NCBI GenBank assembly: GCA_016871535.1
Contig: VHCZ01000030.1
Coordinates: forward strand, 1-38,341
Length of the DNA: 38,341 bases
From: Verrucomicrobiota bacterium
GTDB lineage: Bacteria > Verrucomicrobiota > Verrucomicrobiia > Limisphaerales > SIBE01
Direction of reading: 5' to 3'
The notes below the pieces were generated by a model. That model was given only the letters and a program-made list of their open reading frames with translations, was not told the origin of the DNA and searched no databases. The translations under genes and the position numbers were made by a program. Of the stretch, positions 1-8,280 are shown in pieces. How positions within the stretch are numbered: position 1 is the first letter of the stretch; each line of letters begins with the position of its first letter.

Positions 1-1
1 G

Positions 2-90
2 GGCGATTTCGCTTTCTGGCTTCGTTTCTCCTCAGTCACAGAGCCCTGGCTATGCTCCTTCGTCGTGCCTCGCCAGAAAGCGAAATCGCC
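2..90. repeat. Fold-back element, copy 1 (conserved core, private arms)
   Basis: Perfect 19-bp inverted arms (2-20 and 72-90, left arm ggcgatttcgctttctggc) enclose a core of about 50 bp. The core, from TGGCTTCGTT near 17 to CCTCGCCA near 75, recurs at 27811-27873. There it is enclosed by completely different arms that are also perfectly complementary. It sits about 50 bp upstream of the start codon at 140. It could be a mobile palindrome or a structured transcript. The left edge is at the window border, so it may extend further. Confidence 0.75.
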
Positions 91-139
91 TCCAGCAAAA
101 CCGGAATTTATTTTTGCACAAACCCTAAGGGGAGAGATC

Positions 140-260
140 ATGACTTGGGCTGAGATTTGTGAAGATAGATTTCTGACAGCGCTGCCGTACCGAATCGAAA
201 CCAACCGCTGGGGCCAGGTGGTTATGAGTCCTCCTCCAAGACGCGAACACGCTGAATTCA
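140..260 (+). pseudogene. Uma2 family (DUF820) N-terminal fragment
   Basis: An ATG at 140 follows a strong ribosome-binding site (AAGGGGAGAG, 128-137). The reading frame gives MTWAEICEDRFLTALPYRIE and then NRWGQVVMSPPP, the typical opening of Uma2-type proteins, which have a restriction-endonuclease-like fold and unknown role. Family similarity ends near the GAATTC at 254-259. The frame then runs into unrelated residues and stops at 296-298. A matching C-terminal half lies at about 2496-2862, so this looks like the 5' piece of one gene split by about 2.2 kb. Family assignment is from memory of the motif. That the two parts belong to one gene is inference. Confidence 0.65.
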
Positions 261-485
261 GGCCTTTACTTTTGCGCCCTCGGACGTTGGGTCAATGATC
301 CCAATGCGGCGTTGGGGTTCAAGAACTGCGGGCGGGCCGTGGATTTTTGCCTGCGGCATGGGCTGTGGGGTACGCGCGTGATCCTCATGATGGAGCCGGA
401 TTCGCAAGCGATCGTGATGACACTCGAACCGCCGCCCCGCACCCAAGCCGAGGACGAATTCTCGAACCGGCCCGAGGCCTGGTGA
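228..485 (+). pseudogene. Unrecognised C-terminal coding fragment without a start codon
   Basis: A third-frame stretch open from 228 to the stop at 483-485 reads protein-like: RWVNDPNAALGFKNCGRAVD, then FCLRHGLWGTRVILMMEP. It has no ATG and is preceded by an in-frame stop at 225-227. It resembles short verrucomicrobial proteins of unknown function in which a ..RAxxFCxxHxL..V.L.. pattern precedes a beta strand, but I cannot name the family. It directly follows the broken Uma2 fragment and may be part of the material that interrupts that gene. Confidence 0.35.
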
Positions 486-520
486 AATTGGTGGCCTTTG
501 CCAGAAGGCTTGGGTTGGAA

Positions 521-1018
521 CTACAGCTCCCGGATCCGACCCCACAGCGGCTCCAGATCGGTGTCGTTCAACGCCAGACTGCGGATTTCCTGCGCGTCAC
601 AAAGCTCGACGGCGACCTGAAGCCATTCCCAGGCTTCTTTCAGGTTCCCCAACTGACACGCGTAGCAAGCCAGATTGTAGGGGACGGCGAAGAGCAACGG
701 GAGCTTTACCGAGGCGAGCACCGTTTCGCCGGACGGCATGGACCGACACAAGGCGGCGTGGGAGCTGCGCGCGCGGTGGACCTGGCTCATCACGCTCGTC
801 AAGCCCAGTTCAGAAATGATATCGGCGATGACCTGAGTCCCTTTTTCGCCTTTGATGTCGTTATAGAGTTTCCAGCGCGCTCTAATGACTTCGGGGTGGC
901 CGCTGAATTCGGGAGAAATCTTCCGCAATTCCTTGAAAGCCTCCTTCTGGTTTCCCAGTTCGAGCCATCCCTGCGCCGCGAGCAGAAAATGGCGGTCCGG
1001 CGGCTGAATTGGTTTCAT
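521..1018 (-). CDS. TPR-like repeat protein, 165 aa
   Basis: The start is placed at the ATG at 1018 because the family typically begins MKPIQPPD.., followed by FLLAAQGWLELGN. The longer open frame reaching back to 1174 overlaps the flagellin gene. Helical pairs typical of tetratricopeptide repeats are visible: GWLELGNQKEAFKELRKI near residues 15-32 and YNLACYACQLGNLKEAWEWL near 115-135. The end, ALNDTDLEPLWGRI, is typical of a small cytosolic TPR family common in Verrucomicrobia whose partner is unknown. The middle (about residues 60-110) keeps its length but is poorly conserved. The gene begins 19 bp after the flagellin stop and is probably cotranscribed with it. No clear Shine-Dalgarno sequence is seen. 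Confidence 0.75.
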   Translation of the reverse strand: MKPIQPPDRHFLLAAQGWLELGNQKEAFKELRKISPEFSGHPEVIRARWKLYNDIKGEKGTQVIADIISELGLTSVMSQVHRARSSHAALCRSMPSGETVLASVKLPLLFAVPYNLACYACQLGNLKEAWEWLQVAVELCDAQEIRSLALNDTDLEPLWGRIREL

Positions 1019-1037
1019 GGTGAAGTAGCGGATTACC

Positions 1038-1868
1038 TCAGGAGCGATCTGGCTCCAAAAGCCGAATGGCGGTTTGGGGATTCGTGTTGGCCTGAGTGGA
1101 CCGAGCGGAAACCGCCTCCCCGAGGATTCGGAATCGCGCCAACTCGGTGAGCTTTTTGGCCCAGTCAATGTCATTCATGCGGCTGTTCGCCGCGGAAAGG
1201 TTTTGGTTCAGGACGGAAAGTTGCTCGTTAGACAGGCTTAATCGCTGGAGATTGGTGCAGACGTTGGATTGCATCTCCACCAGATTTTCCAGCGCCTTTC
1301 GAATGTTGGCGACGGCTGCGTTGGCGCCACCCGGCGTCGTTACTTCCGTCACGCTGCAGTCGTAAGCGACAGCCATGCTTTGATCGAGACGAGCAGCCGT
1401 CCAGTCAATCGCGTTCAATGGCACGCGCGTGCCTGCGGCTTCGTCCCCTACGTTCAGCGTCGCGCCGTTGAAGAGGCCCACCCCATTGAATTTCTTGGTT
1501 CCGATGTCGCTGACAAAGTTTTGGAGCTGCGTGAACTCGACCGTGAATCCCGCGCGGTCGGCGTTGCTTCTCGTGGTGTCCTGACAAAGGACGCTCAACT
1601 CGTTCATGCGGTCCAGTGCGTTCTGAACCACCCCCAGAAATGCAGCCTGTGTTTGGCTGAACGAGACCGCTTCATCGACATCGCTCCGGTTGGACGCGGC
1701 CGGCTCGCGATACCGGGTTTGAGACATGTCCACCAGGAGCGTGTCGGCATCGCCTGAGGATTCGTTCTGACCGGATTTGCGCTTGTGCTGTTTGAAACCG
1801 TATGCGGCAGACCGCGGATCTGGCGGCAGACGGGATCCTGCCAGCGAAGCCGTGACTTGCTCACTCAT
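1038..1868 (-). CDS. Divergent flagellin-like protein, 276 aa
   Basis: GAGG lies 7 nt before the ATG at 1868. The middle matches the flagellin D1 helix pattern (SFSQTQAAFLGVVQNALDRM, NELSVL, then FTQLQNFVSDIG and FNGVGLFNGATL). The end matches the C-terminal D1/D0 region (LSVLNQNLSAANSRMNDIDW, then STQANTNPQTAIRLL). Flagellins form the filament after export through the flagellar type III system. The first 40 residues are odd: the usual NTNxxAL..L D0 helix is not recognisable and is replaced by charged, proline-rich sequence, although the length is about right. The two terminal D0 helices normally pair during polymerisation. The protein may therefore be non-functional, specialised, or misread at the 5' end. 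No other flagellar gene is in view. Confidence 0.7.
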   Translation of the reverse strand: MSEQVTASLAGSRLPPDPRSAAYGFKQHKRKSGQNESSGDADTLLVDMSQTRYREPAASNRSDVDEAVSFSQTQAAFLGVVQNALDRMNELSVLCQDTTRSNADRAGFTVEFTQLQNFVSDIGTKKFNGVGLFNGATLNVGDEAAGTRVPLNAIDWTAARLDQSMAVAYDCSVTEVTTPGGANAAVANIRKALENLVEMQSNVCTNLQRLSLSNEQLSVLNQNLSAANSRMNDIDWAKKLTELARFRILGEAVSARSTQANTNPQTAIRLLEPDRS

Positions 1869-1892
1869 CGGGTACCTCGCTACTTGGCGGAC

Positions 1893-2231
1893 TTATGCCG
1901 CTTCGGGATAAAACTCGGATGGCCTTCGGCTCAGGCCCGACGCAATGATATTCGGGTGGGACGTCTCTGCATATTCCCGCGTTTTTCTCTCGATGGCCTT
2001 CGACACCACCAAATTCAAACTCCGGGCCAACAGCGATTCGAGCCGCTCTTCCAGTTGGAAGCGCGGCGTCAATGAATCGGCCTCTGCTCCGTTTCCGCTC
2101 ATCAATCCAGGCCTGATTTCCAGCGGGACGAACTTATCCGCCAGCGGATCGACTTCCGCATCCTTGCCGGAAGGATTCGATTGATCCACTGCCAGAGCAG
2201 AGAGGCCCGCGCCATTCAGCTTAATGACCAT
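1893..2231 (-). CDS. Unknown 112-aa protein upstream of flagellin
   Basis: The ATG at 2231 is preceded by AAAGGA about 9 nt upstream, so translation is credible. The sequence starts MVIKLNGAGLSALAVDQS. It has a helical stretch rich in E, R and L (LEERLESLLARSLNLVVSKA) near residues 60-80, and no signal peptide, membrane segment or cysteines. The stop is 24 bp before the flagellin start, suggesting one transcript. I do not recognise the family. The position and the helical C-terminal half could suit a flagellin-associated regulator or chaperone, but that is a guess from position only. Confidence 0.5.
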   Translation of the reverse strand: MVIKLNGAGLSALAVDQSNPSGKDAEVDPLADKFVPLEIRPGLMSGNGAEADSLTPRFQLEERLESLLARSLNLVVSKAIERKTREYAETSHPNIIASGLSRRPSEFYPEAA

Positions 2232-2495
2232 AAGACAAATCCTTTTGTCTCATCTATCGTCCACTTTGACGGCATCCATGCCGCCGGAAACGTGAGTGTT
2301 TCCAATCACTCGGCAACGCATTCGTGTTGCCGCTTAGTCACAAGAGTCGGCAGATTTCACTGCGACTTTAGGGCCTGCTCAAAAATAACTTGGGGTTTTG
2401 CTCGCCACAGCCCACAGGGGCGGGGCGCGCTGGCCGGCTGCAGCGTTGCGCGTCGGTCGAGGCCGAAACGGTTCTGTCGCATCCGGCGGTTCCAG

Positions 2496-2862
2496 CAGGA
2501 ATTCAACGACTTACTACTACTTTCAGGGTAACCTGACGCGAGGGCGAGATCTGGCGGAGTGTCGATTGGAAACATCGGAAGGCGTCAAGGCCGTGGACGT
2601 CGCCTGGGTGTCTCGGCTCCGTCGAGAATCGCAATTGAAGGAAGCGTGCTATCTGATCGCGCCGGAGATTTGTGTGGAAATCGAATCCCCCTCCAACTCG
2701 CGCGCGGAGTTGATGGAGCGCGAGCGGCTCTATTTCGAGAAAGGCGCCCAGGAGTTCTGGCTTTGTGATTTGAACGGCCGAATGACCTTCCTCAATCCCG
2801 CCGGCGAGATCGCCAGGTCCGGCCTCTGCCCCACCTTTCCCTCCACGGTTTCGCTGGATTGA
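2496..2862 (+). pseudogene. Uma2 family (DUF820) C-terminal fragment, frameshifted
   Basis: From about 2530 one frame reads LAECRLETSEGVKAVDVAWV, then IAPEICVEIESPSNSRAELM, RERLYFEKGAQEFWLCDLNG and a normal family ending at the stop 2860-2862. These contain the conserved E and D..W..PEICVEI.SPSN block of the Uma2 nuclease-like core. Just upstream, a different frame carries QQEFNDLLLLSG, so a frameshift lies near 2520-2530. No start codon or ribosome-binding site suits an independent gene. The N-terminal half of the same kind of protein is at 140-260, and both halves meet their break at GAATTCA (254-260 and 2499-2505). Confidence 0.65.
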
Positions 2863-2879
2863 GGATTCCCGATTTCCCT

Positions 2880-5315
2880 TCAATTCGGCTTCGGCCACTG
2901 GAGATGCTTGTGAAGGAAGTCAAATGTCCCCTTCCCGTTGATCGTGTGCGGACCCACGAACCATTCGAGCTCGCAACGGTCGCCGATGTTCAGCTTCGCT
3001 TCGTAAAGGAACCGGACTTTGGCGAATTCGTAACCGACCGTCTCGTCCGGCGCCACGCCGTCGAAATGTCCGCGCTCGACCATGAACGGCCGCGGCGCGA
3101 TCAGCGCGGCCATCTCCGCGTAATTGAACGTGCTGCCGAGGTCGAACTCGAAAATCTCGTACTCGCCCGTCCAGACGTAGCTGTAAGGGCTGCGGGACGA
3201 CGCATTCTTCCACACCCATTCGTTGAAGTCGGCGGAACAAATCGACACGCAGTAATCCGTGACCAGCGCCGGCACGCGCATTGCCGTCTTGCCGCCGTAG
3301 CTCAATCCGTAAAACGCGATGCGCTTCTCATCCACGTACGGCAGCGTCTTCAGCCAATCGACGATTTGCTGGTGCTGCGGTGTGATGATGGAGAACAACG
3401 TTTTCTTGAGCGCGTTCGCCTTGCGCTGAAGCGTCCGGAAACGGTCCGTGAAAATGTAGAGGTTCTGCGGCGCGAACGTGATGAAGCCGCGTTCGGCGAG
3501 TTTCGCGGCGAAATCGTGATACGCGGCTTTGTCTCCGGTGACGACATCTTGCGGCCGACCTTCCAACCCGTGCTGGCAGACCACAACCGGGCGGCGCTCG
3601 CCGGCCTTCAGATCTTTTGGGAGCAGCAGGATTCCGTAAGCAATCACGTCCGGGAACACATCCAGAACGACCTCGTAACCCGTCCACTTCTCGGTGTCGT
3701 ACGCCTTCCGAGAGCGAGGATTGAACGGGAGCGGTTTGTCCGCGAAGCGCCCGATGACTTCGTCGTAAAAGAACTGGCGATACGGTTCGGCGGACTTCTC
3801 GTATTTCTCCAGCGAGGTGGTATCGAGCTTCTTCATGAACTCGGCGCGGACGTACGGGCTTTCAGTGAGGAGCCACTGATTGTGACGGTCGATCTCGTGC
3901 ATCTGGCGGGCGAGCCGGGCTTGCGGATCTAAGGTCTTCTGCGAGTCCTTTGGCGTTTCAGCGAGGTTGGCCAGAGAGCCAAGACCCGTCGGTTTGGCGC
4001 CCGGCGAAAGGTTGGCGAGAAAGCTCGCAAGTGCCTCCGCGCTACCAGCGGGGCCGGTGCCGTCGCCACTGACGACAAGCTCCATCGGCGGCACTGGCTT
4101 CAACTCCTTGATTAAACCTTTCGCACGATCGAACTCGGCCCGAACCTTGTTGAGTTCTGGTGTCACCAGGCGGGCTGGGGCGCCGCCGCCTTTGCCCGGG
4201 AGCGTTACCTCCGGTCCTCTGGCCGCCTCAATGATGAGCGGGCGTGGCGCGACCATGGACGCCAGTTCCGCGCCACCGAATTGATCCAGAAGTCCAAATA
4301 CATTCCGATCAATAGGCTCTTGCCAGATATCGAGCCGATCATCCAAGTAGCCGCTGATACACGCCGCATCGATGCGCGTGTCGAGCGCCGCGGCATACAA
4401 TGCAATCATTCCACCATCGCCCCATCCTATGATTCCAATTTTTGAATGGGCGATGGGCGATGGGCGATCGGCTGTCGAAGCAGCCTTGGCCGAACGTTCT
4501 TTTTCGAGCCAATCGACCGCCGCCAATACCTTCTGAACTTCGTAGCCGGCCAGCCCTCGGCCTAATTCAAAGGCGGATCGGTAAAGGAATTCGCGGTTGC
4601 TGAGCGCCATGCCTCGATCGGTATGAGCGACTTTGCGCCGGCCCATTTCGCGATTGATCAATGAGGGCACCAGGACACGGCAGCCGCTTTCCGCCAGACG
4701 ACGCGCCAACTGGGACTCCGGCGCGACTCCCGCAGCCAGACCGGAGATTTGTTCCGGCGTTTGATCCGCGTCGGGAATGGCGATGAGGTCGATTTGAAGG
4801 CGATTCGTGGCCGGCAACAGCCCGTAGCGTTTGAGCAGCGCTGGATCCATCTTGGCGGCGTACGATTCATTTGGTGTCAATAAGAGACCTTCACCGTGGA
4901 CGTCTCCAAAGGCTGGCCACCGGATGGCATGGACGCCGTACGTCCGACCGCGCGCGATGGGCGTTTCCTGACTTGTCGTCACGACCAGTTCCGGCGCATC
5001 GAACGGGACGCGCGGATCGCGCACGCCGAGGATGTGCGCCAACCGCTGGCGATTGGTCTCGATGGAACGGCTGTAAGCCTCGGGCGAAGAAAAATCGCGC
5101 TTCCAAAACTTCGTCCGTTTTTCGACCGATTCGTCGAGTTTGCGCAAGAGAAACCGGTCCACGCCCGCGACCAGATTCGACGCGATGTCGTCGGTCATCA
5201 GAAGCGGCTGGGTGCCGGGGAGCGGCTCCGGTTTGCTGGCGTCCGCGGCCGAAGCGCAGTTGATAAGGCGGACGATAAAGAGGGCAGCAAAGGTTAGAGG
5301 AAGGAGCATCTTCAT
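2880..5315 (-). CDS. Exported two-domain alpha/beta-hydrolase, acetylxylan-esterase-like, 811 aa
   Basis: A signal peptide (MKMLLPLTFAALFIVRL.., small residues near 24) points to the periplasm. Two alpha/beta-hydrolase domains follow. In the first (about residues 110-400) the nucleophile elbow reads GIIGWGDGGMIA, with Asp where Ser is expected, so this half is probably inactive; I recall Glu or Asp here in relatives. The second domain (about 500-811) keeps a full triad: Ser in GLSYGG near 670, Asp in HFDGVAPDE near 750, His in GPHTINGKG near 790. The likely role is de-esterification of plant polysaccharides or a related hydrolysis; the substrate is unknown. A 7-bp tandem repeat (4447-4470) is translated as part of the first domain just before its elbow strand. 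No operon partner is close. Confidence 0.8.
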   Translation of the reverse strand: MKMLLPLTFAALFIVRLINCASAADASKPEPLPGTQPLLMTDDIASNLVAGVDRFLLRKLDESVEKRTKFWKRDFSSPEAYSRSIETNRQRLAHILGVRDPRVPFDAPELVVTTSQETPIARGRTYGVHAIRWPAFGDVHGEGLLLTPNESYAAKMDPALLKRYGLLPATNRLQIDLIAIPDADQTPEQISGLAAGVAPESQLARRLAESGCRVLVPSLINREMGRRKVAHTDRGMALSNREFLYRSAFELGRGLAGYEVQKVLAAVDWLEKERSAKAASTADRPSPIAHSKIGIIGWGDGGMIALYAAALDTRIDAACISGYLDDRLDIWQEPIDRNVFGLLDQFGGAELASMVAPRPLIIEAARGPEVTLPGKGGGAPARLVTPELNKVRAEFDRAKGLIKELKPVPPMELVVSGDGTGPAGSAEALASFLANLSPGAKPTGLGSLANLAETPKDSQKTLDPQARLARQMHEIDRHNQWLLTESPYVRAEFMKKLDTTSLEKYEKSAEPYRQFFYDEVIGRFADKPLPFNPRSRKAYDTEKWTGYEVVLDVFPDVIAYGILLLPKDLKAGERRPVVVCQHGLEGRPQDVVTGDKAAYHDFAAKLAERGFITFAPQNLYIFTDRFRTLQRKANALKKTLFSIITPQHQQIVDWLKTLPYVDEKRIAFYGLSYGGKTAMRVPALVTDYCVSICSADFNEWVWKNASSRSPYSYVWTGEYEIFEFDLGSTFNYAEMAALIAPRPFMVERGHFDGVAPDETVGYEFAKVRFLYEAKLNIGDRCELEWFVGPHTINGKGTFDFLHKHLQWPKPN

Positions 5316-5702
5316 AAGCGATCCGTCTGGTGAACGGGTTCATTCTAGTGCGGCGAATCCGCAAGGCGAGCGAAAGATGGCTGCGTCGCAAATCCGTTCT
5401 TTGCAGAATATCCTTGGGATGAGGATGACGACGAAGAGGAATCTCGAAAGTACGATTGGCAAACCGAGAAACTAATTCCTTGTATTGACCTCGACTGCAT
5501 GATCGCGCGCGATCACACCGGCTCGTGTTCGGTCAGATAAAGGGTTCGCTGTTCCTTGGCACCTGCTTGCGTCTCTTCGATTTCTTCCAGACAGGTAAAC
5601 CGATAGCCACTGTCCAGTTTCAAACCAAAATGGGATCCAAGGTTCGCCTTCGGCCACAGTTCAACCGCGCTCGCGCATGTGCGGACAGAACCCTTCGACG
5701 AT
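5316..5702. other. Intergenic stretch with a possible small coding remnant
   Basis: No intact gene is seen between the hydrolase start and the end of the VWA gene. On the minus strand a frame with no ATG stays open from inside the end of the VWA gene to a stop near 5514. It reads protein-like (SHFGLKLDSGYRFTCLEEIE, then RTLYLTEHEPV), which may be the tail of a lost gene. A plus-strand frame near 5347-5540 is also open and acidic (YPWDEDDDEEE) but lacks a start. The hydrolase promoter should lie at the left end of this stretch; no clear -10/-35 pair was found. Confidence 0.4.
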
Positions 5703-7901
5703 TCAAACCATCCCCGCCAATTTCCGCCCCGCCCAATAGACCGCCAGCAGCGTCAAGATCAGCCCGCCCCACCAAGGATCGCACCACAAGCGGGTGCGCA
5801 GTTCGATCAGCTTGGCTTCGGGCAACAGCGAGATGCGCCGCACGAGTTGTTCGAGCGAATCGACCGTGCCACTGGCGCCCTCGGTAATGCCGGTGATCTC
5901 GCGCAGGATTTCCAGGTTGATGGGCTGGCCGACTTTCTCGCGTTGCGGCTGGTTGACCAGGATTTCCGTGTCGAGAGTGCGCCCGTGCTTTTCCGCGGCG
6001 ACGGAGACTTTGTACCGGCCGCCTTCTTGCGGGCTGAAATTGCCTTTGAAGACGCCCCAGCCCCCGTCCAGGGGCCCGAACTCGACCCGCTCGCTGCGGC
6101 CGGACGGCGAGGTTATCTTGCCGACGACAGGCCCTTGCTCGATGGGGAATCCGGACGCGTCGAGCACGGTCGTCTGCAGGAAGATCATGTCGCCGGCCTG
6201 CGGAGTTTCGGGGCTGTAGCTCAGGCGGATGCCTTCCTTCTCGGCCAGATGCCGTTGGTGCGCCATCCATCGCACCACCTGGCTCCAGAAGCGATAATGA
6301 AATTTGTCTTCGACGCCCCGCCGCCAGCGCCACGCGCTGTCGGTGCCCATGAACAAAACTTTCCCGCTGCCGAACGAGCGCGTGACCAGCAGCGGAGTTC
6401 GGCCCCAGGAATTCCGCAGCGCGGAATGCACGGCAATCACTTCCGATCCAGGCCGGCTCTTTTCCACCGCGGCCGACCAATAGAAGCCCGGGAGATATCT
6501 CCAGATTTCTTCATTGCGATCCGCGTCGGTATCGAATCGCGTCAAGAGATGGCTTTTGCCGACAGTCGAGAGCAGGAGCGCCGATTCGTTTTGCATGCCC
6601 GTGCCTTCCGGCCGCGTGGGGTCCAGCACGACGGGCAGCAAATCTTGCAGCGGACTCTTGAGGAGCGTTTGCTGGCGGCCCCGGCGACCGGGGAGAAACA
6701 CCAGCCCGCTCGCTTGTTGTTCGACCAGGCCTTTGATCAACTCCGCGTCCTTCTCTGTCAGATCGTTCTGTCCGATGCCGACGTCTCCCAGAAAAATTAC
6801 ATCGTAACGCGACAGCGCTTCTTTGGTCCCGGGAAAGGACGGCAGATAATTTCGGCCGCCGCCGGCGCTCATGCCCGGATGGAAGAGAATGCAATTCATC
6901 TCCACGCCGGGATCGCGCTCCAGGGCGTTGCGCAAATAACGGTACTCCCAGCGCGGGAGCGAATCGACCACCAGCACCTTGAGCGTCTCCAATCGAACGG
7001 CGATGCGGAAGGCTTGTTCGTTGTTCTCGGGCAGCGCTTCATCGGGTTCCCGCGGCAAGTTCAACGTCAAAGTCTTTTCGCCCACCGACCGCGGCGACCA
7101 GATAATGGCGTCCTGCAATTCTCCGGATGCCGGAATCGTGATGGGCTTTTTGGTTTCCTCCCGCTTGCCGTCCATCAGCGTGATGACCGTCTTCACTTCG
7201 CGGGGAAGAAAGTTTTGGATTCGGAAAGGAATGGAGATCTGTTCGCCAAAAAGTCCGTAGGCCGGCGGCGAAGCGCTGGCCAGCGCGACGTCCGGCACGG
7301 GCGCCTCGCGGCCCACGCCGACGGCAAAAACCGGAATGCTTTGATCGCGAAACCGGGTCGCGGCGCCGATCGGAGATTTGCCCAGGTTCCAATCGCCGTC
7401 CGTGAGCAGCATCACGGCTTTGAGATTGCGCTGGCGCTGCAAGACGGTTTCGAGCGCGCGGTTCAAGTCGGTGCCTTCTTCGGCTTTTCCGGCGGCCACG
7501 TTGGTTTGTGCCGGCGGCGTGGCGAAATTCTCGAGGATGACTTTGGCGTTCTTTTCGAGCGGCTTCCAGTATTCGGTTTTCTGGGCGCGTCCGAGCCATT
7601 CGGCGCGGCTGATGACGCTGTTGGAAAGGACCACGTCGCGGGTTTTCATGCTGCCGGACGCGTCGGTCAGGATGAGGACCTCCGGAGATTCCGTGCGTTG
7701 AATCTGGCGGACGAATTCGGGGCGCAACAAAGTGAAGGCGAGCAGCGTGATCAGCGCGAACCGCAATCCTTCGAGCCAGGCCGTCGCGCGGCGGCGTCCA
7801 CCGCGGTTCCAATTGGAATAGCAGAGCCAGGCCGAGGCCAGCCAGGCAATCAGCCCGAACAACAGCACCGGGAGGGAGGCGGCGAAGGACCAGCGGTTCA
7901 T
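5703..7901 (-). CDS. Membrane-anchored VWA / GATase-like protein, 732 aa
   Basis: The start is placed at the ATG at 7901 (MNRWSFAASLPVLLFGLIAW), which gives an immediate membrane segment; the longer frame to 7955 adds an unsupported tail. A second membrane segment follows (LRFALITLLAFTLL), then a VWA domain with a complete MIDAS start (LILTDASGSMKT, near 80) and LLTDGDWNLG near 180. From about 310 there is a class I glutamine-amidotransferase-like region (VLVVDSLPRWEYRYLRNALE) with no obvious catalytic Cys-His pair, and a final membrane helix near 715. This is the last gene of the MoxR-DUF58-BatA-VWA operon. It is expected to sit in the inner membrane with its VWA domain binding a metal-dependent partner. 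The partner is unknown. Confidence 0.85.
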   Translation of the reverse strand: MNRWSFAASLPVLLFGLIAWLASAWLCYSNWNRGGRRRATAWLEGLRFALITLLAFTLLRPEFVRQIQRTESPEVLILTDASGSMKTRDVVLSNSVISRAEWLGRAQKTEYWKPLEKNAKVILENFATPPAQTNVAAGKAEEGTDLNRALETVLQRQRNLKAVMLLTDGDWNLGKSPIGAATRFRDQSIPVFAVGVGREAPVPDVALASASPPAYGLFGEQISIPFRIQNFLPREVKTVITLMDGKREETKKPITIPASGELQDAIIWSPRSVGEKTLTLNLPREPDEALPENNEQAFRIAVRLETLKVLVVDSLPRWEYRYLRNALERDPGVEMNCILFHPGMSAGGGRNYLPSFPGTKEALSRYDVIFLGDVGIGQNDLTEKDAELIKGLVEQQASGLVFLPGRRGRQQTLLKSPLQDLLPVVLDPTRPEGTGMQNESALLLSTVGKSHLLTRFDTDADRNEEIWRYLPGFYWSAAVEKSRPGSEVIAVHSALRNSWGRTPLLVTRSFGSGKVLFMGTDSAWRWRRGVEDKFHYRFWSQVVRWMAHQRHLAEKEGIRLSYSPETPQAGDMIFLQTTVLDASGFPIEQGPVVGKITSPSGRSERVEFGPLDGGWGVFKGNFSPQEGGRYKVSVAAEKHGRTLDTEILVNQPQREKVGQPINLEILREITGITEGASGTVDSLEQLVRRISLLPEAKLIELRTRLWCDPWWGGLILTLLAVYWAGRKLAGMV

Positions 7902-7996
7902 GTCGGCACAAGAATCTGAACAGGAGGAAACGGAGAAAACGGAGGCCAAGGCCAACCGCGTCCCGGCCTGACTCGCAGCGGCGAATGCTCGTCAAG

Positions 7997-8074
7997 AAGG
8001 GCAGGCAGCTTGCCTGCCTGAACGGCTTCGGTCAGAACGCGTAAATGAGTCAGGCTGGAAGCCTGCCCTACCTT
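7997..8074. repeat. Short palindromic element of the GGCAGGC type
   Basis: The left end AAGGGCAGGC at 7997 begins a local palindrome (gcaggcagcttgcctgc, 8001-8017). The right end GCCTGCCCTACCTT (8061-8074) is complementary to the left apart from a small gap. Elements of 80-100 bp with similar termini occur at 12531-12630, 18512-18593 and 38187-38270, all between genes. Confidence 0.6.
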
Positions 8075-8230
8075 GGCGAATCGGCTTCCGGTCCGCATTT
8101 CCCGTGTTGAAGCGGGCTCTGCACCGCAGTTCGGACTCAGTAAATCGCGAACGCACGCGAATACACGCGAGTGGGAAAAGAGGCGAGAGGTGAGCGGCGA
8201 GCGGCCATGGGCCAGCGCGAATCGCGGTTT

Positions 8231-8260
8231 CCATTCGCGTCCATTCGCGTCCATTCGCGG
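8231..8260. repeat. 10-bp tandem repeat, three units
   Basis: The unit ccattcgcgt is repeated directly (8231-8240, 8241-8250, 8251-8260 with one change). It lies between two operon genes and has no visible function. Confidence 0.8.
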
Positions 8261-8280
8261 TTGGGCTGACTCTTTCGGGA

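Larger units (their letters stand above)
7902..8280. other. Intergenic spacer filled with repeats
   Basis: This 380-bp spacer inside the minus-strand operon holds no recognisable gene. It contains a short palindromic element (7997-8074) and a 10-bp tandem repeat (8231-8260). Small open frames here read as repeat translations. Either the operon is transcribed through the repeats or the VWA gene has its own promoter in the spacer. Confidence 0.6.

Noticed and set aside
5679-7919. 746-codon open frame on the plus strand opposite the VWA gene
   Set aside because: Its product is Arg/Gln/His-rich with no motifs, whereas the minus strand encodes a clear VWA membrane protein. It is a high-GC antisense shadow.
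8231-8260. CRISPR-like direct repeats
   Set aside because: Units are 10 bp with no spacers; a simple tandem repeat.
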